A stretch of DNA of 64,000 nucleotides. Source: Lysobacter sp. TY2-98 (GTDB lineage Bacteria; Pseudomonadota; Gammaproteobacteria; Xanthomonadales; Xanthomonadaceae). Within the stretch, counting starts at the first letter, position 1. Each line of letters begins with the position of its first letter. The DNA is taken from NCBI RefSeq assembly GCF_003367355.1, contig NZ_CP031413.1, positions 62,001-126,000 on the forward strand, in the 5' to 3' direction. Positions 8,807 through 17,225 of the stretch are shown piece by piece. Position numbers and translations under genes: made by a program. The notes beneath the pieces were generated by a model. That model was not told where the DNA came from, ran no database searches, and was given only the letters and a program-made list of their open reading frames with translations.

Positions 8807-9214
8807 TCACGAGGATCGTGAGGGGGCGCCGAGCAATAGCCTCGTCATCACGAATCCGAGGGGTACGACCGCAAGTGTGGCGACAATGGGGGCGACTTCC
8901 GCTGGGAGTCCCAGCAACGAGATGCACATCCAGACGATGCCGAGGCCGACGAAAAAATTCACGAGATAGACACCCGGGAACATCGCCAGCTTTCGCCAGG
9001 ACCACGTGGTGCGGAAAACGAACCATGTGTTGAAAGCGAACCCCGTAAGAATCGTCGCCACGTAGCTAGTAGCGTAGGCAACGCGGTAGTCGACCGCGCG
9101 AAGCAGGCACCAATAGATCACATAGGACAGAAGCGTGTTCAGCGCGCCCGCGAGGACGAAGCGAGCGACTTGTCCGGTCAGCAAAGGTGTACGTCGGCGC
9201 AGCACCGTCGTCAC
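8807..9214 (-). CDS. gtrA: GtrA-family membrane protein (putative lipid-linked sugar flippase)
   Basis: A 135-residue protein with four predicted membrane helices and the GtrA-family pattern: VARFVLAGALNTLLSYVIY at the N-terminus and FNTWFVFRTTW between helices. GtrA proteins are thought to flip undecaprenyl-phosphate-linked monosaccharide from the inner to the outer face of the cytoplasmic membrane. The gene starts with GTG inside a 4-bp overlap with the MaoC-like gene, so expression is coupled to the sugar-synthesis genes upstream. It lies 49 bp before the large membrane protein. Confidence 0.85.
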   Translation of the reverse strand: MTTVLRRRTPLLTGQVARFVLAGALNTLLSYVIYWCLLRAVDYRVAYATSYVATILTGFAFNTWFVFRTTWSWRKLAMFPGVYLVNFFVGLGIVWMCISLLGLPAEVAPIVATLAVVPLGFVMTRLLLGAPSRSS

Positions 9215-9846
9215 CTGGCGGCGGCTCGGCGCACGATGTCGGTATACGCGATACAGCAGTGCAGGCCCTCGGGGTCGAAGAGTTGCGCGACCATCAGGTA
9301 GCGTCCGCGGCCGGTATCAAGATAGCCCACAGACAGGCGCACCGTGCACACCTCGTCCGGATACACGGGGGCAAAGAAAAGCGAGCGCGTCTGGCTGATG
9401 ATCGAACCCTGCCCAGGGAGCTCCGTCCCGAGCACGCGTGTCAGCCAGCCGTTGAATAGCATGCCGTGCGCAATGCGCCGACGGAACCCAGCCGCCTGAG
9501 CGAAGGCATCGTCGAAATGTAGGGGATTCATGTCACCGCTGGCGCGACCGTACGCTTCGATGTCCGCACCGGTGGTCACGAATTCGCGCGTTAGCGGCGT
9601 CTGCTCGGACCATGTGAGCAGCGGGCGCAGCGTCAGCGTGTGTGCACCACCGGCGGCGGCATCGGCAAACTTGAGAGGGAAGCCGACCGACGCCAAGCGC
9701 GACGCGGCATCGGCTGCGCTCGCGTGCACGCGCACTTCATCGATGCGGTCGGCCAAGACGGCCGCGACAAGCTGGCGCTCGCTCCCACTGTCGGCGTTCC
9801 AGTCCAGCGTTCGCAGGGCGCGCGCCTCGGGGTTGAATGCGGACAT
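9211..9846 (-). CDS. MaoC-like hot-dog dehydratase/hydratase
   Basis: A 211-residue protein. Its C-terminal half carries the MaoC/(R)-specific enoyl-CoA hydratase signature ASGDMNPLHFD, with catalytic Asp near 105 and His near 110, followed by GFRRRIAHGML. The N-terminal half looks like a degenerate second hot-dog unit. Such enzymes hydrate trans-2-enoyl-CoA to (R)-3-hydroxyacyl-CoA. It sits inside an aminosugar operon, with 1-4 bp overlaps to a GNAT acyltransferase gene and a GtrA-like gene. It may therefore supply a hydroxyacyl donor for N-acylation of the sugar; this is inferred from context only. Confidence 0.8.
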   Translation of the reverse strand: MSAFNPEARALRTLDWNADSGSERQLVAAVLADRIDEVRVHASAADAASRLASVGFPLKFADAAAGGAHTLTLRPLLTWSEQTPLTREFVTTGADIEAYGRASGDMNPLHFDDAFAQAAGFRRRIAHGMLFNGWLTRVLGTELPGQGSIISQTRSLFFAPVYPDEVCTVRLSVGYLDTGRGRYLMVAQLFDPEGLHCCIAYTDIVRRAAAR

Positions 9847-10820
9847 CAGGGGAGCACCCTGCGGAAGACATGTTCGCCCTTGCCAAACTGATATCCAAGC
9901 TTCTCCCAGCAGCGGATGACTGCGTTGTTCGTCAGCTGGGTGATGAGAAAGGAATGCTCGGCGCCGATCGATCGTAGGTGTTCGTCCAGTTCCGAAATAA
10001 TCTTCACGTACCAGCCCTTGTGGCGTGGCGACACTGCGCTAAGCACAGGCTGAGCGAGATTGAGCTTCCACCCTGTCCAGTGCTCCTTGTGGTAACGCGC
10101 AGTGCAGAACGCCTCTGGCTGCGGATCGTCGGGAACGATCGTCGCGTCGGCAAAGGCACTCGATAGCGATGCATGCACCCAGCGCTCCATCAGGCGGTCG
10201 GCATCGGCGGGAGCGATGGCGGGATCCGCGTGGAATCGATCGAACGGATTAACCATCTCGCGAGCAGTGCGGGCAAGAGACGGGGCATCGTCCGGGGTGG
10301 CGAGTCGACACGGATGCCGCACGACCGGCGCATCGACCAGCGGACGGTGGTAGTGACAGCGTGACTCGATGAGCTCGAAGCCACTCGCCGACAACATGCG
10401 GATCGTTGGCAGGTCGATCGCGTCGACCTGTGCAAACACATAGTCGATGCCGCGCGAGCGCGCGACGTCCAGCACCCGATCTACGGCATCGACCTCGGGC
10501 GAGACGTCTGCCCGTAACTCGCGCCGCTTTGACGGACGCACTACAGCGTTCAACCGTGCGATCCCCCGCCCAAAGAACTCGGAATCCCAAGGGAGGCGTT
10601 CGGCCAGCACCCAGCATTCGGTGTCGCCGGACCCGACCACAAAGCGAAGGTCGTCATCCGGGCGCAAGGTGCTGAGCAATGCGTCGACCCGGATGCCACG
10701 GTCGTAGTCAGCGTCTAGGGTGCGGATAAAAGCGTGCGAACCCTCGATGCCAGCATCTGTCAGGCCGCGACGCAGCTGGTCGCAAGATAACCCGGCGAGG
10801 AGGGGCTCCGAACGCATCAT
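9846..10820 (-). CDS. GNAT-family aminosugar N-acyltransferase (WecD-like)
   Basis: A 324-residue protein. An LPWDSEFFG motif near 75-90, as in WecD/RffC dTDP-fucosamine acetyltransferase, is followed by a GNAT-like N-terminal half and a C-terminal half with HKGWYVKIISELDEHL and LTNNAVIRCWEKLGYQFG, the usual GNAT acyl-CoA/substrate region. It would transfer an acyl group from CoA to an amino group of a nucleotide sugar in the cytoplasm. The start overlaps the previous stop as TGATG. The WxcM-like neighbour already contains an acetyltransferase domain, so this is a second acyltransferase in the same pathway, possibly with another acyl donor. Confidence 0.75.
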   Translation of the reverse strand: MMRSEPLLAGLSCDQLRRGLTDAGIEGSHAFIRTLDADYDRGIRVDALLSTLRPDDDLRFVVGSGDTECWVLAERLPWDSEFFGRGIARLNAVVRPSKRRELRADVSPEVDAVDRVLDVARSRGIDYVFAQVDAIDLPTIRMLSASGFELIESRCHYHRPLVDAPVVRHPCRLATPDDAPSLARTAREMVNPFDRFHADPAIAPADADRLMERWVHASLSSAFADATIVPDDPQPEAFCTARYHKEHWTGWKLNLAQPVLSAVSPRHKGWYVKIISELDEHLRSIGAEHSFLITQLTNNAVIRCWEKLGYQFGKGEHVFRRVLP

Positions 10821-11626
10821 CAGCTCGACCCTCCGGTCGCCGTCAGTTGCAGGAACTCGGGATAGTCCCGGATGTACTCGCCCGCATCGTAGTACTCCGA
10901 GGCGAAGACAAGGAGCACGGCGTCAGGGGAATACTTGTACTGGATGCCCCACGTCAGTGGCGGCAGGTGGAGGCCAAGCGAAGGATCGTCCAGGAGGAAC
11001 TCCTCGCGGCGATGTCCATCGTCGGCCACGACCGCGCAACTGCCGTGCGCGCAGATCAGGAACTGGTGGCACGTGCGGTGCGCGTGTTCGCCTCGGATCT
11101 CGGCGTTCGGAACACCGAATACCAAGAAGTAACGTTTGGCGTCGAACGGAATCGAGCGTTCGAACTCGCCGACACTGAGATTTCCCCGCAGGTCGAGAAT
11201 TTTCGGTAGCCGATGGAAGGTGACGCCCCGCACCTGCGTCTCGTGTTGCCCGGGCTCAGGCAGGCGACGCGCAGAGGATGCATCGCCCGCGGGGCGCGCT
11301 TCAGTGGTATAGCCAACGATCTGCGCAGGGTTGCCCGAAACGATGGCATGGGGTGGCACGTCGCGGACGACGACCGCGCCGGCTTGCAGCACGGCACCGC
11401 GACTGATCGTGACAGGTGCCGCGACCGTCGCGCCAGTTCCGATCCGTGCGTCGTCCTCGACCCGCAGCCGACCGCCATGACCGGGGTCGAGCACCGCGCC
11501 GACGCCGATGGTGACTCGGTCCCCGAGAGCACAATGGCCTACCACCACTGCACCGGGTCGGATTACTACATTCTCCCCGCGCACCACGGTCGGCTCAACG
11601 AGTGCCCCGGCCACGATGTGATTCAT
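10820..11626 (-). CDS. wxcM: Bifunctional WxcM-like protein: hexapeptide acetyltransferase plus dTDP-sugar 3,4-ketoisomerase
   Basis: A 268-residue fusion. Residues 1-110 are a left-handed beta-helix acyltransferase with hexapeptide turns ending in VPPHAIVSGNPAQIVGY. Residues about 130-260 are a FdtA/WxcM-C cupin: RGNLSVGEF, KRYFLVFGVP, IRGEHAHRTCHQFL. FdtA-type enzymes isomerise dTDP-6-deoxy-4-keto-glucose to the 3-keto form before transamination, and WxcM of X. campestris has the same two-domain layout. A GGAG ribosome site precedes the ATG, and there is a 4-bp overlap with the GtrB-like gene. With the DegT aminotransferase of this operon it should make dTDP-Fuc3NAc or dTDP-Qui3NAc. RmlA and RmlB are not in the window. 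Confidence 0.88.
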   Translation of the reverse strand: MNHIVAGALVEPTVVRGENVVIRPGAVVVGHCALGDRVTIGVGAVLDPGHGGRLRVEDDARIGTGATVAAPVTISRGAVLQAGAVVVRDVPPHAIVSGNPAQIVGYTTEARPAGDASSARRLPEPGQHETQVRGVTFHRLPKILDLRGNLSVGEFERSIPFDAKRYFLVFGVPNAEIRGEHAHRTCHQFLICAHGSCAVVADDGHRREEFLLDDPSLGLHLPPLTWGIQYKYSPDAVLLVFASEYYDAGEYIRDYPEFLQLTATGGSS

Positions 11627-12612
11627 GCGTTGTCTCCTGCTTCAGCGCGTCCACTCCCTTCATTCTCTCCGAAGGCTTGAACGTCCAGCGCGATACTCAG
11701 CGGCCGTCGCTTCGTATTCTCGTAGGCACGCCAGGCGTAGTTGCCGACAAGCCCCAGCCCGAGAGCGTTGAGAGCCCCGAAAAACAGCACGGCTAACATT
11801 GTCCCGGCGTAACCGGGAACAGCGACCCATCCCAACAGGCGGCCGGTCAGGACGACGAGTCCCACGACCATAGAAAGCGAAAGCCCCAGCGTGCCCGCCC
11901 CAAGGAGCAGCCGGATCGGCGCATCGGTGAAGGCGAAAACACTGTCCAGGAGGTACGTGAGCTTTTTGCCGAACGTCCACGCGCTTTTGCCATGCTGACG
12001 AGCCGATCGCGCGTATGGCACGAATATCCGCCTCCCGCCGATCCAGAAGAGCAAGGCGAGCAGGCTGCTGTTGGCCTCCTCGAAGGCGACGATGCGATCG
12101 AGAAACGCGCGGTTAACGGCAAACACGTCAACCCCGCCTACCGGTACGTCGCGTTGCACGAAACGCCGGTAGACCCACCAGAAACCATTCGCCATCACAC
12201 GGGACGCAAACGGATCGGCGCGGGACTCGCGTACGCCGAACGCGATATCGCCCTCACCGCGCTCAAGCCTGCGGAAGAACTCGACAACGAGTTGAGGCGG
12301 CTCTTGAAGATCGGCGGCCATGACTGCCGCATAATCGCCTGACGCATGGAGAAGGCCTTCGCGTATGGCCGCGAACGCGCCGAAATTACGGGACAGCAGG
12401 ATCAGACGCCCGCGGAGCCCGCCTGTTTCCAAGTGCGCGCGTAGGCGCGCATGACTGTCGTCCGGGCTGCCATCGACGACGAAAATGGTTTCCAACGCAT
12501 GGTCGAGGGAGTCCTGCAGACTGCGCACGGTCGCAATGAGTTCGGCGATCGACCCCGCGTTCCGGTACACCGGTATCACAAGTGAAAAGCGCGGCCTTAG
12601 AACTGGTTGCAT
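11623..12612 (-). CDS. gtrB: GtrB/DPM1-like undecaprenyl-phosphate glycosyltransferase
   Basis: A 329-residue GT2 enzyme starting with FSLVIPVYRNAGSI, then IFVVDGSPDDS and AADLQEPP as the metal-binding DxD-like site. Two hydrophobic helices in the last third (about 230-300) anchor it in the membrane, the layout of GtrB, ArnC and dolichol-phosphate-mannose synthase proteins. These enzymes move a sugar from its nucleotide carrier to undecaprenyl phosphate on the cytoplasmic face. The operon supplies both a dedicated dTDP-aminosugar pathway and a GtrA-like flippase. The gene overlaps the aminotransferase gene by 16 bp. Confidence 0.85.
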   Translation of the reverse strand: MQPVLRPRFSLVIPVYRNAGSIAELIATVRSLQDSLDHALETIFVVDGSPDDSHARLRAHLETGGLRGRLILLSRNFGAFAAIREGLLHASGDYAAVMAADLQEPPQLVVEFFRRLERGEGDIAFGVRESRADPFASRVMANGFWWVYRRFVQRDVPVGGVDVFAVNRAFLDRIVAFEEANSSLLALLFWIGGRRIFVPYARSARQHGKSAWTFGKKLTYLLDSVFAFTDAPIRLLLGAGTLGLSLSMVVGLVVLTGRLLGWVAVPGYAGTMLAVLFFGALNALGLGLVGNYAWRAYENTKRRPLSIALDVQAFGENEGSGRAEAGDNA

Positions 12613-13700
12613 GACTCGATCACCCGATCCACTTCAGCGTCTTCCAGTTCGGGGAAGCAAGGCAGCGTCAGCACGCTTCGGGCCATATGCTCGGTAACCG
12701 GAAGGCGCACCTCGGCAAAAGCACCGTCATGGCACGGCTGACGGTGATCGGGCGTCGGATAGTGGACGTCGCTCTGGATTCCGGCAGCGGCGAGGTGATC
12801 ACGCAGTGCATCGCGTGTCTCGGTCTGCACGACGTACAGGTGCGCTACGTAGTCGTCGCCAGCGACAGGCGGCACCGCGATGGTAGGGTTCTTGATCCCT
12901 TCGGAGTAGCGATTGGCAATCGCTCGCCTGCGAACATTCCATTCATCCAGGCGAGGTAGCAGCTCAGCGAGCATCGCTGCCTGGATTTCGTCGAGCCGAC
13001 TGTTTCGACCCCCGCGGTCCACATTGTTGTACTTGCCTTCCCACCCGTACTGGCGAAGCCGGCGGACGCGGTCGGCGACAGCCGGGTCATTCGTCGTCAC
13101 GGCGCCGCCGTCGCCGAGCGCGCCTAAGTTCTTGGTGGGATAGAAGCTGAAGCTTGCTGCATCACCGATAGCGCCGGCACGTTCTCCATCGCGGACCGCC
13201 CCGTGCGCCTGCGCGCAGTCTTCCATGACGCGAACACCGCGGGCCTCGGCGATGCGTTTGATCGCCGCCATATCGGCAAGCCGACCGTAGAGATGTGTGG
13301 CGATCACGACACGAATGCGGTCGTCATCTGCAAGCACGCGTTCCAGGTCGGCGGGATCGAGCGTGCCCGTCGTCGCGTCGACGTCCACAAATACGGGCTG
13401 CGCGCCGCACGCCTGAGTGGCGGTCGTGCCATACATTGCGGCATTGGCCGCGACGGCGACACCATCGCCAGGTTCGACACCGAGGGCGCGCAATCCCAAC
13501 TCGAGGGCATCCGTGCCGTTAGCGACCCCAATGCACTCCCTAGCGCCGCAGTACCTCGCGAACGCTCGCTCGAACTCGACGACGTGCGGCCCGAGCACAT
13601 AGTGTCCACTCGCCACGACGCGCGCGGCCGCCGCGCTCAGTTGCTGCTGAAGTGGCGCGATGTGGCGTGCCAGCGAATTGACGGGAATCATGTCCTTCAT
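12597..13700 (-). CDS. DegT/DnrJ/EryC1 sugar aminotransferase (FdtB/WxcK-like)
   Basis: A 367-residue PLP enzyme of the sugar aminotransferase family: NGTDALELGLRALG binds the PLP phosphate region, MEDCAQAHGA (about 159-168) holds the Asp that pairs with the PLP ring, and SFYPTKNLGALGDGGA carries the PLP lysine at about 190. It would convert a 3-keto-6-deoxy sugar nucleotide to the 3-amino sugar, next to the WxcM ketoisomerase step. It is the first gene of the seven-gene - strand operon, 87 bp downstream of etfA. The start at 13700 has AGGA about 7 bp upstream. Confidence 0.9.
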   Translation of the reverse strand: MKDMIPVNSLARHIAPLQQQLSAAAARVVASGHYVLGPHVVEFERAFARYCGARECIGVANGTDALELGLRALGVEPGDGVAVAANAAMYGTTATQACGAQPVFVDVDATTGTLDPADLERVLADDDRIRVVIATHLYGRLADMAAIKRIAEARGVRVMEDCAQAHGAVRDGERAGAIGDAASFSFYPTKNLGALGDGGAVTTNDPAVADRVRRLRQYGWEGKYNNVDRGGRNSRLDEIQAAMLAELLPRLDEWNVRRRAIANRYSEGIKNPTIAVPPVAGDDYVAHLYVVQTETRDALRDHLAAAGIQSDVHYPTPDHRQPCHDGAFAEVRLPVTEHMARSVLTLPCFPELEDAEVDRVIESCNQF

Positions 13701-13787
13701 TGTGGAGTCCTAGAGCAAGGCAAATTTCGGAAAGACATCGTTACGTAACTCCCCATGGTCGCACGCCTCCAACGGTCTGGAGCGGGG

Positions 13788-14732
13788 TCAGCCAACGATC
13801 GCTTGCTCAAGCTCCGGCAGTATCTGGAACAGATCGCCCACGAGCCCGATGTCCGCGATCTCGAAAATCGCCGCATCCGCATCCTTGTTGATTGCGACGA
13901 TGGTGCCCGCGTCCTTGATGCCGGTCAGATGCTGGATCGCACCGGAAATGCCGACCGCGATGTAGAGCTCCGGCGCGATGATCTTGCCGGTTTGGCCCAC
14001 CTGCATCTCGTTCGGAACATAGCCCGCGTCGACCGCCGCGCGCGACGCGCCGACCGCTGCGCCGAGCTTGTCGGCGAGGTCGTAGATGATCTTGAAGTTT
14101 TCGGCCGAGCCGACGCCGCGACCGCCCGAGACGACGCGCTTCGCGCTCTGCAGGTCCGGGCGGTCGCTGGAGCCGGCCGCGAGGCCGACGAAGCGCGTGT
14201 TGGTCGGCAACGTTGCGTCGACGCTGGTCGCCTCGACCGGCGCATCGCCGTCGCGCGCGGTCTCGGCGAACGACGCGGTGCGGATCGTCGCGACAACGAT
14301 CACGCCCTCCGGCACCTCGACCGTCACGATCGCATTGCCGGCATAGATGGGGCGCTTGAACGTACGCGAGCCTTCGACCGCCATCGCATCCGACACCTGC
14401 GGTGCGTTCAGCAGCGCGGCGACGCACGGCATCAGGTCCTTGCCGAACGTGGTGCTCGGACCGAACACATGCGTGTAGTTCGCGGCGACCTTCGCCACCT
14501 GCGGTGCGAGCACCTGCGCGATAGCGCTGGCGTTCGCCGCGTTCGCGACGGTGAGCACGCGGGAGATGCCGTTGAGTTTCGCCGCATCGGCGGCGACCGC
14601 GGACGGGTCGTCCGCGAGCACGAGCACGTCGATGGCCTCCGGCGACAACGCCTTCGCGGCGGTGACGCACTTGGCGGTGGAGGCGTTGAGGTGGCCGCCC
14701 AGGTGCTCGGCGACGATCAGAACCTTCGACAT
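13788..14732 (-). CDS. etfA: Electron transfer flavoprotein alpha subunit
   Basis: A 314-residue protein beginning [20 protein letters not shown]. The C-terminal FAD domain contains the conserved [17 protein letters not shown] and [32 protein letters not shown] patterns. With EtfB it forms the soluble heterodimer that accepts electrons from acyl-CoA and other dehydrogenases and passes them to ETF-ubiquinone oxidoreductase, which is encoded at 23402-25021. It follows etfB after an 80-bp gap. In xanthomonads this pair marks one edge of the variable LPS locus, as seen here. Confidence 0.97.
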   Translation of the reverse strand: MSKVLIVAEHLGGHLNASTAKCVTAAKALSPEAIDVLVLADDPSAVAADAAKLNGISRVLTVANAANASAIAQVLAPQVAKVAANYTHVFGPSTTFGKDLMPCVAALLNAPQVSDAMAVEGSRTFKRPIYAGNAIVTVEVPEGVIVVATIRTASFAETARDGDAPVEATSVDATLPTNTRFVGLAAGSSDRPDLQSAKRVVSGGRGVGSAENFKIIYDLADKLGAAVGASRAAVDAGYVPNEMQVGQTGKIIAPELYIAVGISGAIQHLTGIKDAGTIVAINKDADAAIFEIADIGLVGDLFQILPELEQAIVG

Positions 14733-14812
14733 CGGAATTTCCTCGGTATACGACGTTCCGCGGGAACCTTCGTACCGGACGGTCGCGCCGCGCGCGTCCG
14801 CCCGGCGTGGCG

Positions 14813-15562
14813 TTACAGCAGGCCGCGCTGCTTGAGCGTGGCGACGAGCTCGGCGGCGTCCTTGACCATGATGCCCTTCGAGCGCTTGGCCGGCGGCGCG
14901 TACGACGTCGTCTTCAGGCCGGCGCCGGTGTCGACGCGCAGATCAGCGAACGCGATTGTCTCGAGCGACTTGCTCTTGGCCTTCATGATGTCCGGCAGCT
15001 TGATGAAGCGCGGCTCGTTCAGGCGCAGGTCCGTGGTGACGACGGCCGGGAGGTCGACTTCCAGCGTTTCGAGGCCAGCGTCGACTTCGCGCGTCACCGT
15101 GGCCTTGCCATCGGCGACCTCGAGCTTCGACGCGAACGTGGCTTGCGGACGGCCCCACAGCGTGGCCAGCATCTGGCCCGTCTGGTTGGCGTCGTCGTCG
15201 ATGGCCTGCTTGCCGAGGATCACGAGATCCGGCTGCTCGCGCTCGACGAGCTTGAGCAGGGCGCGCGCGGCGGCGAGGGGCTGCACGTCCTGGCCGTCGA
15301 CAACGACGTGGATCGCACGGTTCGCACCCATCGCAAGGCCGTTGCGCAGATGCGGCTGGGCGTCGGCCGGAGCGATCGTGGCAACCACGACCTCGGTGGC
15401 GATGCCCTTGTCGCGCAGGCGCAGCGCTTCTTCGAGCGCGATCTCGTCGAACGGGTTCGGCGAGAGCTTCACGCCCTCGGTGACGACACCGGTGCCGTCG
15501 GGCTTGACCTGGATGCGGACGTTGTAGTCCACCACGCGCTTGTAGGCGACGAGGATCTTCAT
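14813..15562 (-). CDS. etfB: Electron transfer flavoprotein beta subunit
   Basis: A 249-residue protein starting MKILVAYKRVVDYNVRIQV, the usual EtfB N-terminus. The in-frame ATG 15 bp upstream would add only MEIRP and was not chosen. The AMP-binding region and the signature VDLPAVVTTDLRLNEPRFIKLPDI-type segment are present (about 160-190). It pairs with EtfA. A TAAAAT -10-like box lies 48 bp upstream in the divergent space shared with the xanB/manC gene. Confidence 0.97.
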   Translation of the reverse strand: MKILVAYKRVVDYNVRIQVKPDGTGVVTEGVKLSPNPFDEIALEEALRLRDKGIATEVVVATIAPADAQPHLRNGLAMGANRAIHVVVDGQDVQPLAAARALLKLVEREQPDLVILGKQAIDDDANQTGQMLATLWGRPQATFASKLEVADGKATVTREVDAGLETLEVDLPAVVTTDLRLNEPRFIKLPDIMKAKSKSLETIAFADLRVDTGAGLKTTSYAPPAKRSKGIMVKDAAELVATLKQRGLL

Positions 15563-15610
15563 CGGGCGGATTTCCATGAACGTGCGCGGCGGGCGCGCTG
15601 AGGACCGGCG

Positions 15611-15616
15611 ATTTTA
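15611..15616 (-). promoter_or_regulatory. Putative -10 box for etfB-etfA
   Basis: On the - strand this reads TAAAAT followed by CGCCGGTCC, 48 bp before the etfB ATG. It matches the TAnAAT plus C/G-rich pattern seen before several other genes of this window. No convincing -35 element was found. Confidence 0.4.
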
Positions 15617-15699
15617 GCTGACTGCGGCCGCTTTGGCCGTTAGGTGGGAGTGACGGCGGCCGGCGGTATTCTGTCACCACGCCGATTCAGGACGATCCG

Positions 15700-17112
15700 A
15701 TGCTGCATCCCGTGGTGCTCAGTGGTGGTAGCGGTACCCGGCTCTGGCCGTTGTCGCGCCAGAACCAGCCCAAGCAGTTCCTCGCGCTCCTCGGCCATCG
15801 ATCGCTGTATCAGGAGACGGTGTTGCGCGCGAGCCGTCTGCCCGGTGCGGCAGGGCCAGTCACCGTGTGCGCGGACGACCACCGCTTCATGGTCGGCGAG
15901 CAACTGCAGGGTGTGGGCCTGCGGAACGGCGGCATCCTGCTCGAGCCGGTCGCGCGCAACACGGCGCCGGCCATCGCGATCGCCGCGCTCCACCTGCTCG
16001 CGCGCGATGCGGACGCCCTGATGCTGGTGCTGCCCGCCGATCACCTCATCGAGGACGAGGCGGCGTTCCGCGACGCTGTCGCCCGCGCTGCCGGGTTGGC
16101 GGACGATGGTTGGCTGGTGACGTTCGGCATCCGCCCGGACTACGCGGAGACGGGCTACGGCTACATCCTCGGTGGCGCACCCCAAGGTGATGCGGGTTTC
16201 GCCGTCGCGCGATTCGTCGAGAAGCCCGATCGTGCGACGGCGGAGGGCTATGTGGCGGACGGCGGCTACTCCTGGAACTCGGGCATGTTCCTGTTCCGCG
16301 CCGGCCGCTACCTCGAGGAGCTCGAGCGGCATGCGCCTGCGATCGCCACCGCCGCCCGCTTGGCATACGACCGTTCCACGCGCGATCTCGACTTCGTCCG
16401 TATCGATCCCGATGCGTTCGCGTCGAGTCCCAATGATTCGATCGACTACGCCGTGATGGAAAAGACCGATCGCGCGGCGGTCGTGCCGGTTAGCTGCGGC
16501 TGGAGCGACATCGGTTCGTGGTCCGCATTGTGGTCGGTCGCAGAGCGTGACGCCGACGGTAATCGCCACGATGGCGACGTCATCTCCGTCGACAGTCGCG
16601 GCAACCTCGTGCGCGCGGCGGAGCGGCGCATGATCGCGACGTTGGGTGTCGAAGACCTCGTGATCGTCGACACCCCCGATGCGACACTCGTCGCGCGCAA
16701 GGACCGCGTGCAGGACGTCAAGGCGCTCGTCGATCGCATGAAGGCGGACAAGCGCACCGAGCATCTCGTGCATCGCAAGGTGTACCGGCCCTGGGGCAGC
16801 TACGACTCGCTGGCGGTGGGGGCGCGTTTCCAGGTCAAGCGCATCGTCGTGAACCCGGGCGCGGCATTGAGCCTTCAGAAGCATGCGCATCGAGCGGAGC
16901 ACTGGATCGTCGTGTCCGGTGTCGCCGAAGTCACCTGCGACGACCGCGTGTTCGACCTGCACGAGAACGAGAGCACGTACATTCCGCTCGGCAGCGTGCA
17001 TCGCCTGCGCAACAAGGGCACGGAGCCGGTCGAGCTGATCGAGGTGCAGTCGGGGCACTACCTCGGCGAGGACGACATCGTGCGCCTCGAGGACGTTTAC
17101 GGTCGCTCCTGA
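15700..17112 (+). CDS. xanB: Mannose-1-phosphate guanylyltransferase / mannose-6-phosphate isomerase
   Basis: A 470-residue bifunctional enzyme of the ManC/XanB family. The N-terminal nucleotidyltransferase has VVLSGGSGTRLWPLSR at 5-20 and PKQFLALLG. The C-terminal cupin isomerase has RPWGSYDSL, FQVKRIVVNPGAALSLQ and HRAEHWIVVSG. It converts fructose-6-P to mannose-6-P and mannose-1-P plus GTP to GDP-mannose, the precursor for mannose, rhamnose or fucose in surface polysaccharides. No phosphomannomutase (xanA) is visible in the window. It is divergent from etfB with 137 bp between the two starts. Confidence 0.95.
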   Translation: MLHPVVLSGGSGTRLWPLSRQNQPKQFLALLGHRSLYQETVLRASRLPGAAGPVTVCADDHRFMVGEQLQGVGLRNGGILLEPVARNTAPAIAIAALHLLARDADALMLVLPADHLIEDEAAFRDAVARAAGLADDGWLVTFGIRPDYAETGYGYILGGAPQGDAGFAVARFVEKPDRATAEGYVADGGYSWNSGMFLFRAGRYLEELERHAPAIATAARLAYDRSTRDLDFVRIDPDAFASSPNDSIDYAVMEKTDRAAVVPVSCGWSDIGSWSALWSVAERDADGNRHDGDVISVDSRGNLVRAAERRMIATLGVEDLVIVDTPDATLVARKDRVQDVKALVDRMKADKRTEHLVHRKVYRPWGSYDSLAVGARFQVKRIVVNPGAALSLQKHAHRAEHWIVVSGVAEVTCDDRVFDLHENESTYIPLGSVHRLRNKGTEPVELIEVQSGHYLGEDDIVRLEDVYGRS

Positions 17113-17192
17113 CCAAGCGCGCGGCCTCCCCTGTTCTTGCAGGTGGAGCCGCATCGGCCAAAAGTACGGTGCGGTGCAGCAACGGCACCGCT

Positions 17193-17198
17193 AGAATC
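17193..17198 (+). promoter_or_regulatory. Putative -10 box upstream of the CoA-transferase pair
   Basis: TAGAAT followed by CCGCGGGTCCC, 27 bp before the ATG at 17226. It shares the TAnAAT-plus-GC pattern with other upstream regions here. No clear -35 element. Confidence 0.4.
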
Positions 17199-17225
17199 CG
17201 CGGGTCCCGTATACGGAGTGTCCGC

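Noticed and set aside
13755..15527. A 590-codon + strand frame opposite etfA and etfB
   Set aside because: Both etf genes are complete on the other strand; the + frame has no known motif.
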